DNA from: Anaeroplasmataceae bacterium
GTDB taxonomy: Bacteria; Bacillota_I; Bacilli_A; Acholeplasmatales; Anaeroplasmataceae
Assembly (NCBI GenBank): GCA_020024985.1
Contig: JAHHSW010000002.1
Location: 1 to 21,574, forward strand
Direction of reading: 5' to 3'
DNA length: 21,574 bases
A program made the translations under genes and the position numbers. Positions 14,990 to 21,574 of this stretch are shown piece by piece (positions within the stretch are counted from its first letter, which is position 1; each line of letters begins with the position of its first letter). The notes below the pieces were generated by a model. The model was not told the origin of the DNA and made no database searches. It was given only the letters and a program-made list of their open reading frames with translations.

Positions 14990-15373
14990 CTATCCACGAG
15001 GACGCTTTGGTGGACGACAACCATTATGAGGTACAGGTGTACAATCAGTAATAGCTGTGATTTCTAGACCTGCTACAGTTAATGAACGAATAGCAGCCTC
15101 ACGTCCTTGACCGGGACCCTTTACTGAAACCTCTACCTTAGCTAAGCCTTGATCTACTGCAGACTTTGCAGCAGCCTCAGCTGCCATTTGTGCGGCAAAA
15201 GGAGTTGACTTACGACTACCCTTAAAGCCTAATGCACCAGCACTGCTCCAAGAAATTACATTTCCAGTTGGATCAGTGATAGTTACTATTGTATTGTTGA
15301 AAGTTGAATGAATGTGAGCAACACCATTTGGGCAGCTTACACGCTTCTTCTTCTTAATTACTTTACGTGCCAT
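14990..15373 (-). CDS. rpsK: 30S ribosomal protein S11
   Basis: A 127-residue platform protein of the small subunit that contacts mRNA near the E site. Typical segments are [16 protein letters not shown] (19-34), [19 protein letters not shown] and the C-terminal [17 protein letters not shown]. It follows rpsM by 17 nt with AGGAGG upstream. Normal length and no anomalies. Confidence 0.98.
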   Translation of the reverse strand: MARKVIKKKKRVSCPNGVAHIHSTFNNTIVTITDPTGNVISWSSAGALGFKGSRKSTPFAAQMAAEAAAKSAVDQGLAKVEVSVKGPGQGREAAIRSLTVAGLEITAITDCTPVPHNGCRPPKRPRG

Positions 15374-15390
15374 ATCTCTATTTCCTCCTC

Positions 15391-15756
15391 TTACTTCTTC
15401 TTGTTAGCAATTGTATGTCTTGGACCCTTACGAGTACGAGCATTGTTACGAGTGTTTTGACCACGTACTGGTAAATTTCTTCTATGTCTCATACCTCTAT
15501 AGCATCCAATTTCCATTAAACGCTTAATATTTAAAGCAACCTCTCTACGAAGGTCACCCTCTACCTTAATCTTTGCAATCTCAGTTCTAATTGCTGATAA
15601 TTGCTCCTCTGTTAAATCCTTAACGCGAATATCCTCAGATACATTTGCAGCTGCTAGGATTTTCTTTGCTGTTGTTAGACCAATACCATAAATATATTGT
15701 AAAGAAATAACAACTCTTTTCTCATTAGGAATATCTACTCCTGAAATACGTGCCAT
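15391..15756 (-). CDS. rpsM: 30S ribosomal protein S13
   Basis: A 121-residue protein of the small-subunit head that bridges to the large subunit. [15 protein letters not shown] at the start, the helix-two-turn-helix segment with [14 protein letters not shown], and the basic tail [20 protein letters not shown] are diagnostic. It follows rpmJ by 20 nt with GGAGG upstream. Confidence 0.98.
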   Translation of the reverse strand: MARISGVDIPNEKRVVISLQYIYGIGLTTAKKILAAANVSEDIRVKDLTEEQLSAIRTEIAKIKVEGDLRREVALNIKRLMEIGCYRGMRHRRNLPVRGQNTRNNARTRKGPRHTIANKKK

Positions 15757-15776
15757 AACCTTGCACCTCCTACTTT

Positions 15777-15890
15777 CTATCCTTGTCTTTGTTTATGTTT
15801 TGGGTTCTCGCAAATAACCATTACACGGCCCTTGCGCTTAATAACCTTGCATTTATCGCATATTGGTTTTACTGATGGTCTTACTTTCAT
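15777..15890 (-). CDS. rpmJ: 50S ribosomal protein L36, zinc-binding form
   Basis: A 37-residue protein. It starts [20 protein letters not shown] and carries the zinc ligands C11, C14, C27 and H32, so it is the C+ (zinc-binding) form. It lies between infA and rpsM as usual, 18 nt after infA and with GGAGG before the ATG. The stop is TAG at 15777-15779. No zinc-free paralogue is visible in the window. Confidence 0.96.
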   Translation of the reverse strand: MKVRPSVKPICDKCKVIKRKGRVMVICENPKHKQRQG

Positions 15891-15908
15891 TAATATATAC
15901 CTCCAATA

Positions 15909-16130
15909 TTATTTGTGTCTATAAGTAATTCTTCCACGTGTTAAATCATAAGTGGATAACTCTAGTGTTACCTTATCACCTGGTAAAATGCGTATGTTGT
16001 TCATGCGGATTTTACCAGAAACGTGGGCTTTAACTTGATGACCATTATCTAATGTAACAATAAATTGTGTGTTAGGTAAAACCTCTTCAACTCTACCTTC
16101 CATTTCTATTACATCATCTTTTTTTGCCAT
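15909..16130 (-). CDS. infA: Translation initiation factor IF-1
   Basis: IF-1 binds the 30S A site during initiation. It is a single S1/OB-fold domain of 73 residues beginning [20 protein letters not shown] and ending [12 protein letters not shown] longer frame opens at 16148, but that ATG lies inside the Shine-Dalgarno region (GAGGAGG) which is well spaced for the ATG at 16128-16130, and MAKKDD is the conserved start. The gene sits just after the structured RNA that replaces map; the last long helix of that RNA ends about 15 nt before the binding site. Confidence 0.96.
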   Translation of the reverse strand: MAKKDDVIEMEGRVEEVLPNTQFIVTLDNGHQVKAHVSGKIRMNNIRILPGDKVTLELSTYDLTRGRITYRHK

Positions 16131-16160
16131 AGAAATTAGCCTCCTCATTTATTAAAGTAC

Positions 16161-16463
16161 GTTAATAATTATATCATTTACGAACCGCGTAGTCCATAAT
16201 GGGCTTATTAGATTTCTCTAAATACCGTTGTCCGCCCAAGATATTTATTAACCTTTAGTGCCAGCATTAAAATGCTATAACCAATTTGTATTGGTTCAGT
16301 ACCTGGCGTACCGAATTTAAAGATTACTGGATTTATCCATGTCACAATGTGACAGTAAAAATTATTCTACAATGCTAATTCATAGGATAGGCGGCTAGGC
16401 CTACCCTTATGAACCTTTTAAACAGCATCTAAGCCTGCAAATAGTACCGAGGTACTACTTGCA
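16161..16463 (-). ncRNA. Candidate novel structured RNA between adk and infA
   Basis: This gene-free segment of the minus strand folds into a chain of strong elements. (a) 12-bp hairpin with CUCG loop, 16436-16463. (b) 5-bp helix AUGCU (16424-16428)/AGCAU (16372-16376) enclosing (c) a 14-bp hairpin with one bulged A (16379-16413). (d) A helix UUACUG/CAGUAA (about 16324-16358) enclosing two small hairpins. (e, f, g) Three tandem hairpins at about 16297-16313, 16279-16296 and 16263-16276. (h) 13-bp helix with a 2-nt bulge, 16240-16252 with 16161-16175, enclosing UGGGC/GCCCA, a GAAA-capped hairpin (16208-16221) and a UACG/CGUA hairpin. It has stops in all frames and is not a terminator (no U tract). 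It does not match tmRNA, RNase P, SRP, 6S or group I/II intron signatures that I can recall. It may be a processed ncRNA, a regulatory leader or an insertion. Confidence 0.6.
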
Positions 16464-16523
16464 TAATGCTTTAATACGACCAGCCTCTTTTAATGAATTA
16501 AATTCATAATCGATTTTAACCAT
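16455..16523 (-). pseudogene. N-terminal fragment resembling methionine aminopeptidase (map)
   Basis: Four nt after the adk stop an ATG opens 22 codons, MVKIDYEFNSLKEAGRIKAL plus CK, then TAG. The segment LKEAGRIKALCK resembles the N-terminal M-R/K-E-A-G-R-I-V-A-L of type I methionine aminopeptidase, and adk-map-infA is the standard order in Bacillota. AGGTG before the ATG is a usable binding site. The fragment stops inside the first strong hairpin of the structured RNA, and no map coding sequence follows before infA. It could be a decayed map start, a leader peptide, or the 5' piece of a split gene. The similarity is short, so the identification is inference. Confidence 0.5.
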
Positions 16524-16527
16524 ATTA

Positions 16528-17172
16528 TTAAGCACCTAGTACAACTTTAATATCCTCAAAAACCTTATCTAATGGTTGATCACCATTTACAGTTTTTAAA
16601 ATGTTTTGTTTCTTGTAATATTCTAATAATGGAGCTGTGTTATTATCGTAAACTGTTAAACGATTTTTAGCAGTCGCCTCTGTATCATCTGGACGTTGAA
16701 CAAGCTTAGCACCGCAGCAATCGCAAATGCCCTCAACCTTTGGTGCATTGAACTCAACATGGAATGTTGCACCACAAGTCTTACAAACTCTTCTACCAAC
16801 CATACGTCTTACTAAGATTTCAGCTGGAACGTTAACATCTAATACAGCATCTAGCTTAATTCCATTTTCCTTTAAGAATTTATCTAATGCTTCTGCTTGG
16901 GCAATTGTTCTTGGGAAACCATCTAATAGGAATCCGTTCTTGCAATCGTCCTCAAGAAGTCTTTCCTGTACTATACCGATTGTTACCTCGTCTGGTACAA
17001 GAGCACCCTGATCCATATAGCTCTTAGCCTCAAGACCAAGCTGTGTTTGATTTTTAATAGCGGCTCTGAACATATCACCAGTTGAAATATGAGGAATATT
17101 GTAATACTCCTTAATATTTGCAGCTTGTGTACCCTTACCTGCTCCAGGTCTACCCATAATTAATAATTTCAT
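16528..17172 (-). CDS. adk: Adenylate kinase, zinc-type LID
   Basis: Catalyses ATP + AMP = 2 ADP in the cytoplasm. The 214 residues show the P-loop GRPGAGKGT (7-15; the second residue is more often Leu, Pro or Ala than Arg), the AMP-site TGDMFRAAI (31-39), DGFPRT (84-89) and a four-cysteine zinc LID (C130, C133, C150, C153), the form found in Gram-positive bacteria. It lies 15 nt after secY with AGGAGG upstream. The normal next gene, map, is absent. Confidence 0.97.
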   Translation of the reverse strand: MKLLIMGRPGAGKGTQAANIKEYYNIPHISTGDMFRAAIKNQTQLGLEAKSYMDQGALVPDEVTIGIVQERLLEDDCKNGFLLDGFPRTIAQAEALDKFLKENGIKLDAVLDVNVPAEILVRRMVGRRVCKTCGATFHVEFNAPKVEGICDCCGAKLVQRPDDTEATAKNRLTVYDNNTAPLLEYYKKQNILKTVNGDQPLDKVFEDIKVVLGA

Positions 17173-17187
17173 TATTGGTTCCTCCTA

Positions 17188-18501
17188 TTAATCTAAGAAT
17201 CCCTTGTAATCTCTTGTTTCAGCAGATGTTTCCATTTGTCTGAAGGTTTCAATAGCAACACCAACTACGATAATTAGTGATGTACCACCGATAGTGATTA
17301 CTGCAGATTCGCTGGCTGTAAAGCCGAATGCTGTAGAAACAATAATTGGAACTAATGCTAGGAATACTAGATATGTAGAACCGATTAATGTAATTCTAAA
17401 TAGCATCTTTGATAATTGCTTCTTTGTTTCCTCACCAGGACGGTAACCAGGAATATAAGCGCCTTGCTTATCTAGGTTATCTGCAATCTTCTCTGGATCC
17501 ACTTGCATGAATGAATAGAAGAAACTAAAGAAAATAATAAATAATACATATAAAGCTATTCCAATTGGCTCATGAGTTGAGAAGAACTGATTAAACCAAT
17601 AGGCAACCTGTGATGTTTCAGGAACTAATTGCATAGCACCTATAACAGTTAGTGGAATAGATAAAATAGTTGAAGCGAAGATTACTGGAATAACGCTCGC
17701 ACTATTTAATTTAATTGGGATATCTGAGCCTTGCTGACCAGCTTGACGGTTAGCATATTGCACAGGTACCTTTCTAACAGCACCCTCGAAATATACAACT
17801 CCAATAATCATTGCTACATAAAGTACAATGATTAAAATAAAGAAGAATACATTTAATCCAGATGTATTAGCACCAAGATACTTTCCAATTAATGTTGAGA
17901 ACATTGTTGGAATTGATGAAATGATACCAGCTGAAATAATTAATGATGAACCATTACCAATACCATGACGTGTAATTAAATCTGCTAGCCACATTGTAAA
18001 TGCAGAACCTGCAGTAATTACGATAGCCATGTAAATATATAATAATGGATGAATATTTACATATGGTAGCATTTTGTTTGTTAAAATATTTGTTGGATCC
18101 GCACCTAAGCTGAATATAATTAATAAAGCTTGTACGAAAGCAATAAATACTGTTGTATATCTTGTGACTCTATTAAGCTTTTGCTTACCTACTTCACCTT
18201 GCTCGCCCCATTCACGGAACTTCGGAATAACCATTTGAAGCATCTGAATAACGATTGATGAAGTGATATATGGTGATATACCTAATGCTAAGATAGAGAA
18301 GTTTGCAAGTCCTCCACCTGAGAATGCATTAAGTACTGTTAAGAAGTCTATATTAGCAATAGTGTGCTTTAGTTGCGCTGTGTCAATTAGTGGGGTAGGA
18401 ATGAATGTTCCTACCTTAAACACTAATAACAAAGCGAACGTAACTAAAATCTTTAAAACAATCTCACGATTGCTTAAGATTTGCTTTGCTTTATTAAGCA
18501 A
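17188..18501 (-). CDS. secY: Preprotein translocase subunit SecY
   Basis: The channel-forming subunit of the Sec translocon, in the cytoplasmic membrane. The 437 residues have ten predicted helices. Recognisable are the plug region after TM1 (NAFSGGGLANFSILALGI), the TM2 segment SPYITSSIVIQMLQM, and the C5 loop region around YIPGYRPGEETKKQL (about 348-362). The start lies one base after the rplO stop region, as in most spc operons. Length and motifs are normal. Confidence 0.98.
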   Translation of the reverse strand: MLNKAKQILSNREIVLKILVTFALLLVFKVGTFIPTPLIDTAQLKHTIANIDFLTVLNAFSGGGLANFSILALGISPYITSSIVIQMLQMVIPKFREWGEQGEVGKQKLNRVTRYTTVFIAFVQALLIIFSLGADPTNILTNKMLPYVNIHPLLYIYMAIVITAGSAFTMWLADLITRHGIGNGSSLIISAGIISSIPTMFSTLIGKYLGANTSGLNVFFFILIIVLYVAMIIGVVYFEGAVRKVPVQYANRQAGQQGSDIPIKLNSASVIPVIFASTILSIPLTVIGAMQLVPETSQVAYWFNQFFSTHEPIGIALYVLFIIFFSFFYSFMQVDPEKIADNLDKQGAYIPGYRPGEETKKQLSKMLFRITLIGSTYLVFLALVPIIVSTAFGFTASESAVITIGGTSLIIVVGVAIETFRQMETSAETRDYKGFLD

Positions 18502-18502
18502 G

Positions 18503-18940
18503 TTAGATTACCTCAACAGTTCCACCAGCAGCCTCAATTGCCTTCTTAGCAGACTCTGAGAACTTGCTAGCCTTTACAGTTAACTTCTTAGTTAATTCAC
18601 CATTACCTAATACCTTAACACCATACTCAACTTCCTTAACTAGACCTAATGTAACGATTGCAGCTGCATCAACTACAGCACCATCCTCGAATGCATTTAA
18701 AGCTTCGATATTTACACAAGTGTACTCTAATCTAGAATGATTATGGAATCCTCTCTTAGGTAAACGTTGGAATAAAGGTAACTGACCACCTTCGAATCCT
18801 GGACGAACTCCACCGCCAGAACGAGCATTTTGACCCTTAGTACCTCTACCAGCAGTCTTACCTAGACCACTACCGATACCACGACCAAGACGCTTCTTTG
18901 AATGTCTTGCACCTTCTACTGGTTTTAATTCATTTAACAT
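18503..18940 (-). CDS. rplO: 50S ribosomal protein L15
   Basis: A 145-residue, late-assembling large-subunit protein. The Gly/Arg-rich N-terminal region ([20 protein letters not shown], about 18-37) that penetrates the rRNA is clear, followed by a globular C-terminal half ending AAGGTVEVI. It follows rpmD by 19 nt and is followed by secY after a single base. Nothing unusual. Confidence 0.97.
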   Translation of the reverse strand: MLNELKPVEGARHSKKRLGRGIGSGLGKTAGRGTKGQNARSGGGVRPGFEGGQLPLFQRLPKRGFHNHSRLEYTCVNIEALNAFEDGAVVDAAAIVTLGLVKEVEYGVKVLGNGELTKKLTVKASKFSESAKKAIEAAGGTVEVI

Positions 18941-18959
18941 TTTCTAGGTACCTCCTTTA

Positions 18960-19133
18960 TTATTCTTGGACAACCTTTACCATATGTGCTATGGTAACAA
19001 TCATACCCTTAATTGCTTCATTTTCCTCTTTTGTAACAGTTTGGCCGATCTTAGTTAGACCTAGAGCCTTAGCTGTTGCTACTTGATTTGGCTTCTTGCC
19101 AATAAAACTCTTTACTAATGTGATTTTATACAT
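18960..19133 (-). CDS. rpmD: 50S ribosomal protein L30
   Basis: A small ORF of 57 residues beginning MYKITLVKSFIGKKPNQVAT and ending MVKVVQE. The I-T-L-V-K-S-x-I-G pattern and LGLTKIGQTV (about 25-34) are the L30 signature; the position between rpsE and rplO is the standard one. The ATG lies 4 nt after the rpsE stop, within the rpsE end, so the two are probably translationally coupled. Stop TAA at 18960-18962. Confidence 0.95.
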   Translation of the reverse strand: MYKITLVKSFIGKKPNQVATAKALGLTKIGQTVTKEENEAIKGMIVTIAHMVKVVQE

Positions 19134-19137
19134 GATA

Positions 19138-19653
19138 TTACCCTAGAAGCTCTTCTACTGTCTTACCACGTCTAGCAGCAACTTGCTCAACAGTCTCTAA
19201 GCTTCTTAACCCTTCTATTGTAGCTCTAACTATATTGATAGGTGTAGCAGAGCCCAATGATTTTGATAGAATATCTTGAATACCAGCTAATTCTACAACA
19301 GCACGTACTGGACCACCAGCGATAACTCCTGTACCTTCACATGCAGGTCTTAATACTACACGACCAGCACCATAGATACCAGTTACCTCATGAGGAATAG
19401 TAGTCTTTACTGTTGCAACAGTAATCATATTTTTCTTTGCACTTTCGATGGCCTTCTTAATTGCATCAGGTACTTCTAGTGCTTTACCTGTACCGAAGCC
19501 AACGTGTCCCTTCTTATCGCCGATTACTACTAAAGCAGCGAAACGGAAACGTCTACCACCTTTAACAACCTTAGTTACACGGTTGATAGTAACAACACGC
19601 TCTTCGAACTCTGGTTGTTCAACTTCCTTACGTTGATCACGATCTTGACGCAT
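19138..19653 (-). CDS. rpsE: 30S ribosomal protein S5
   Basis: A 171-residue small-subunit protein important for decoding accuracy. Typical features are the N-terminal double-stranded RNA-binding domain ([20 protein letters not shown], about 27-46), [10 protein letters not shown] (49-58) and the C-terminal S5 fold with [20 protein letters not shown]. It follows rplR by 15 nt and has AGGAGG upstream. No ram- or spectinomycin-type change can be judged from sequence alone. Confidence 0.97.
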   Translation of the reverse strand: MRQDRDQRKEVEQPEFEERVVTINRVTKVVKGGRRFRFAALVVIGDKKGHVGFGTGKALEVPDAIKKAIESAKKNMITVATVKTTIPHEVTGIYGAGRVVLRPACEGTGVIAGGPVRAVVELAGIQDILSKSLGSATPINIVRATIEGLRSLETVEQVAARRGKTVEELLG

Positions 19654-19668
19654 AAGTTTCTTTCCTCC

Positions 19669-20031
19669 TTAGAATTTTAATCCAGCAGCTCTTGCTGCAT
19701 CTGCTAAAGCCTTAACACGGCCATGGTATAAATAACCACCACGGTCAAATACTACAGCTTCGATTTTAAGCTCTAAAGCACGCTTAGCAATTAAAGTACC
19801 AACCTCAGTTGCAGCTGCGATATTAGAACCATTACTTAAATTAATTTCTTTATCTAGTGAAGAAGCACTACATAAAGTCTTACCTGTTACATCGTCAATA
19901 ATTTGAGCATAAATTTGCTTATTTGAACGGAATACATTTAATCTAGGCTTAGATGCTGTACCCTTTAATGTTTGACGAATACGTAAATGTCTCTTTTGAC
20001 GAGTTACGTTCTTTGCGATCTTACTTATCAT
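19669..20031 (-). CDS. rplR: 50S ribosomal protein L18
   Basis: A 120-residue 5S rRNA-binding protein. [18 protein letters not shown] (about 30-47) and the C-terminal [20 protein letters not shown] are diagnostic, as is the order rplF-rplR-rpsE. It follows rplF by 18 nt with AGGAG upstream. Normal length. Confidence 0.97.
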   Translation of the reverse strand: MISKIAKNVTRQKRHLRIRQTLKGTASKPRLNVFRSNKQIYAQIIDDVTGKTLCSASSLDKEINLSNGSNIAAATEVGTLIAKRALELKIEAVVFDRGGYLYHGRVKALADAARAAGLKF

Positions 20032-20049
20032 ATTAGCACTCCTTTCCTA

Positions 20050-20592
20050 CTACTTCTTAGCAGTTTTTCCTTCCTTACGACGGATATGCTCACCAGCATA
20101 CTTAATACCCTTGCCCTTATATGGCTCTGGCTTACGTAATGCACGAACCTCTGCCGCAAATTGTCCTACTGCTTGCTTATCAATACCAGAAATTACGATT
20201 ACAGTGTTCTTAGGTAATTCAACCTTAAGTCCTTCTGGAATTGGCATATCACATGTATGTGAATAACCAGCATTAACAACAAGTGTGTTACCTTGTAATT
20301 GAGCACGGTAACCAACACCGTTAATTTCTAATTGTTTCTTAAATCCTTCAGATACACCAACAATCATGTTGTGAAGTAATGCACGAGTAGTACCGTGGAA
20401 AGTCTTCATTACTTTTGTATCGTTTGGACGCTTAACTTCAGCCTTGTCAGCTTCAACTATGATTTTTAGGTCACTATTGAATGTAGCAGTTAATTCTCCC
20501 TTAGGGCCCTTTACAGTAACGAAGTTACCATCAGCAACTGTAACTGTAACACCTGCAGGGATGCTAATTGCCTTATTACCAATACGAGACAT
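20050..20592 (-). CDS. rplF: 50S ribosomal protein L6
   Basis: A 180-residue protein with two homologous L6 domains (about 1-82 and 83-180) at the base of the L7/L12 stalk. [19 protein letters not shown] at the start and the C-terminal signature [20 protein letters not shown] (about 155-174) are clear. AGGAGG precedes the start. It follows rpsH by 55 nt; the gap is AT-rich and holds nothing recognisable. Confidence 0.98.
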   Translation of the reverse strand: MSRIGNKAISIPAGVTVTVADGNFVTVKGPKGELTATFNSDLKIIVEADKAEVKRPNDTKVMKTFHGTTRALLHNMIVGVSEGFKKQLEINGVGYRAQLQGNTLVVNAGYSHTCDMPIPEGLKVELPKNTVIVISGIDKQAVGQFAAEVRALRKPEPYKGKGIKYAGEHIRRKEGKTAKK

Positions 20593-20647
20593 AAAAACAC
20601 CTCCTATTTTCTCTTTTTCTTAATATTTTTTTAATTTGTGTTTGGAA

Positions 20648-21037
20648 TTACCAAACGTATGCTAAAACTTCTCCACCGATCTTAGCTGCTCTAGCTGCTC
20701 TATCAGTCATAATACCCTTTGAAGTAGAAATGATTGCAGTACCTAGACCATTTAAAACCTTTGGTAAGTCCTCAGCCTTTGAATAAACATGAAGACTTGG
20801 CTTTGAAATTCTCTTTAAACCCTTGATAACTCTATCGTTACCATTGTACTTTAATGTGATTGTTGTTACACTCTTAACATCTGAAGTTGCAACGAAGTCA
20901 GCGATGAAGCCCTCGTCCTTTAAAACAGCAAGGATAGCTGACTTAACAGTTGAAGTAGGTACTTGAACTGTTGCATGACGCATCTTATTTGCATTCATAA
21001 TGCGTGTAAACATATCCGCAATTGGATCTGTCATCAT
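20648..21037 (-). CDS. rpsH: 30S ribosomal protein S8
   Basis: A 129-residue primary 16S rRNA-binding protein; in many bacteria it is the translational repressor of the spc operon. [15 protein letters not shown] at the start and [20 protein letters not shown] at the end are typical. Two adjacent ATG codons are possible starts; AAGGAGG lies 9 nt before the first and 12 nt before the second, so the first is kept. M14 in TRIMNAN replaces the common Arg of TRIRNAN. Confidence 0.97.
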   Translation of the reverse strand: MMTDPIADMFTRIMNANKMRHATVQVPTSTVKSAILAVLKDEGFIADFVATSDVKSVTTITLKYNGNDRVIKGLKRISKPSLHVYSKAEDLPKVLNGLGTAIISTSKGIMTDRAARAAKIGGEVLAYVW

Positions 21038-21081
21038 ATCGATATTCCTCCTTATTCTTGTTTGGAAAAAATTTTTAAAAA

Positions 21082-21267
21082 TTACCAGCTTGATTTTTTA
21101 ACGCCTGGAATTTGACCTTTGTATGCTAATTCACGGAAACAAATACGGCATAACTTGAATTTACCGATGACAGCATGTGGACGACCACAACGCTCGCAAC
21201 GTGTATATTCACGTGCACTATATTTAGGTTTTCTATGATTCTTAACAACCATTGATGTCTTTGCCAT
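21082..21267 (-). CDS. rpsN: 30S ribosomal protein S14, zinc-binding (type Z)
   Basis: A 61-residue S14 of the short, zinc-binding form common in Bacillota. Ligands C24, C27, C40 and C43 are present (CERCG and CRIC), and the end [11 protein letters not shown] is typical. It lies between rplE and rpsH as expected, 15 nt after rplE. This short form is distinct from the longer zinc-free S14 of enterobacteria. Confidence 0.98.
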   Translation of the reverse strand: MAKTSMVVKNHRKPKYSAREYTRCERCGRPHAVIGKFKLCRICFRELAYKGQIPGVKKSSW

Positions 21268-21282
21268 AGTTTATATCCTTTC

Positions 21283-21574
21283 TTACTTTCTGAAAGGCAT
21301 ACCCATTAATGCTAATAGAGTACGTCCTTCTTCGTCTGTATTTGCTGTGGTAACGATAACGATATCCATACCACGAACCTTCTTAACCTTATCGAAATTA
21401 ATTTCTGGGAAAATTAATTGCTCCTTAACACCTAAAGTGTAGTTACCACGACCATCAAATGCGTTTGGATTTACACCACGGAAGTCACGTACACGAGGAA
21501 GAGAAATTGAAACTAGCTTATCTAGGAATTGATACATTCTTTCTCCTCTTAATGTTACCTTACAACCAATAGGC
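21283..21574 (-). CDS. rplE: 50S ribosomal protein L5 (partial, C-terminal part)
   Basis: The gene runs off the right edge. The visible frame starts two codon phases into the edge and reads [20 protein letters not shown], continuing to the end FRK, about 97 residues. The first ATG in the window (21535-21537) is an internal methionine, since PIGxxVTLRGxRMYxFLD is the conserved middle of L5. [19 protein letters not shown] and the end [11 protein letters not shown] confirm the family. L5 binds 5S rRNA and contacts the P-site tRNA. Confidence 0.96.
   Translation of the reverse strand, partial: PIGCKVTLRGERMYQFLDKLVSISLPRVRDFRGVNPNAFDGRGNYTLGVKEQLIFPEINFDKVKKVRGMDIVIVTTANTDEEGRTLLALMGMPFRK

Noticed and set aside
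16131..16148. N-terminally longer IF-1 starting MRRLIS
   Set aside because: That ATG is embedded in the Shine-Dalgarno sequence; MAKKDD is the conserved start and is well spaced.
16161..16463. Group I or group II intron, tmRNA or RNase P RNA as identity of the adk-infA RNA
   Set aside because: I looked for group I P7 strands (GACUA with a matching UAGUC), a group II domain V and GUGYG start, the tmRNA tag frame and T-arm, and the conserved RNase P boxes. GGACUACGCGG and CGGUUCG look suggestive alone but lack the required pairing partners.

Overview
The window is one arm of an AT-rich, low-GC Gram-positive chromosome. Every supported gene lies on the minus strand, so transcription runs from right to left. 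The ribosomal order L5-S14-S8-L6-L18-S5-L30-L15-SecY-Adk-IF1-L36-S13-S11-RpoA-L17, the zinc-type S14, the zinc-type Adk and the extended -10 promoters (TGnTATAAT) fit Bacillota. Tryptophan is encoded by TGG, and TGA is a true stop (for example at the Nudix/prmC overlap), so the code is standard and not that of Mycoplasma. The organism is probably an anaerobe of the Bacilli/Erysipelotrichia/Mollicutes side, because it carries an Rnf complex, but the sequence does not fix the taxon.

Layout, right to left. (1) 13571-21574: distal part of the S10/spc/alpha ribosomal superoperon, from a partial rplE to rplQ, ending in a strong terminator at 13523-13554. The position where Bacillota usually carry map (between adk and infA) holds only a 22-codon map-like fragment followed by about 300 nt of dense RNA hairpins. 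(2) 13240-13570: the rplQ terminator, a promoter and a long structured leader for the Rnf operon. (3) 8316-13239: rnfC-D-G-E-A, a 75-residue four-cysteine membrane protein, and a very short rnfB that has the membrane helix and the first [4Fe-4S] motif but no ferredoxin domains. (4) 4839-8198: carbohydrate-type ABC importer with two permeases and a lipoprotein binding protein that has an extra C-terminal membrane helix; no ATPase gene is present. (5) 3334-4761: a lipoprotein made of two near-identical tandem repeats, with its own promoter. (6) 2215-3231: GT4 glycosyltransferase, probably for membrane glycolipids. (7) 306-2151: translationally coupled Nudix hydrolase, prmC (release-factor methylation) and tsaC (tRNA t6A synthesis). 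(8) 1-305: terminator(s), then a consensus promoter firing off the left edge.

The ribosomal, SecY/Adk and PrmC/TsaC genes serve translation and secretion. The Rnf genes couple ferredoxin and NAD+ redox to an ion gradient. The ABC importer and the lipoprotein act at the cell surface.

The parts most worth attention are the structured RNA at about 16161-16463 in place of map, the reduced RnfB with its neighbouring four-cysteine mini-protein, and the structured rnfC leader whose promoter resembles the one at the left edge.
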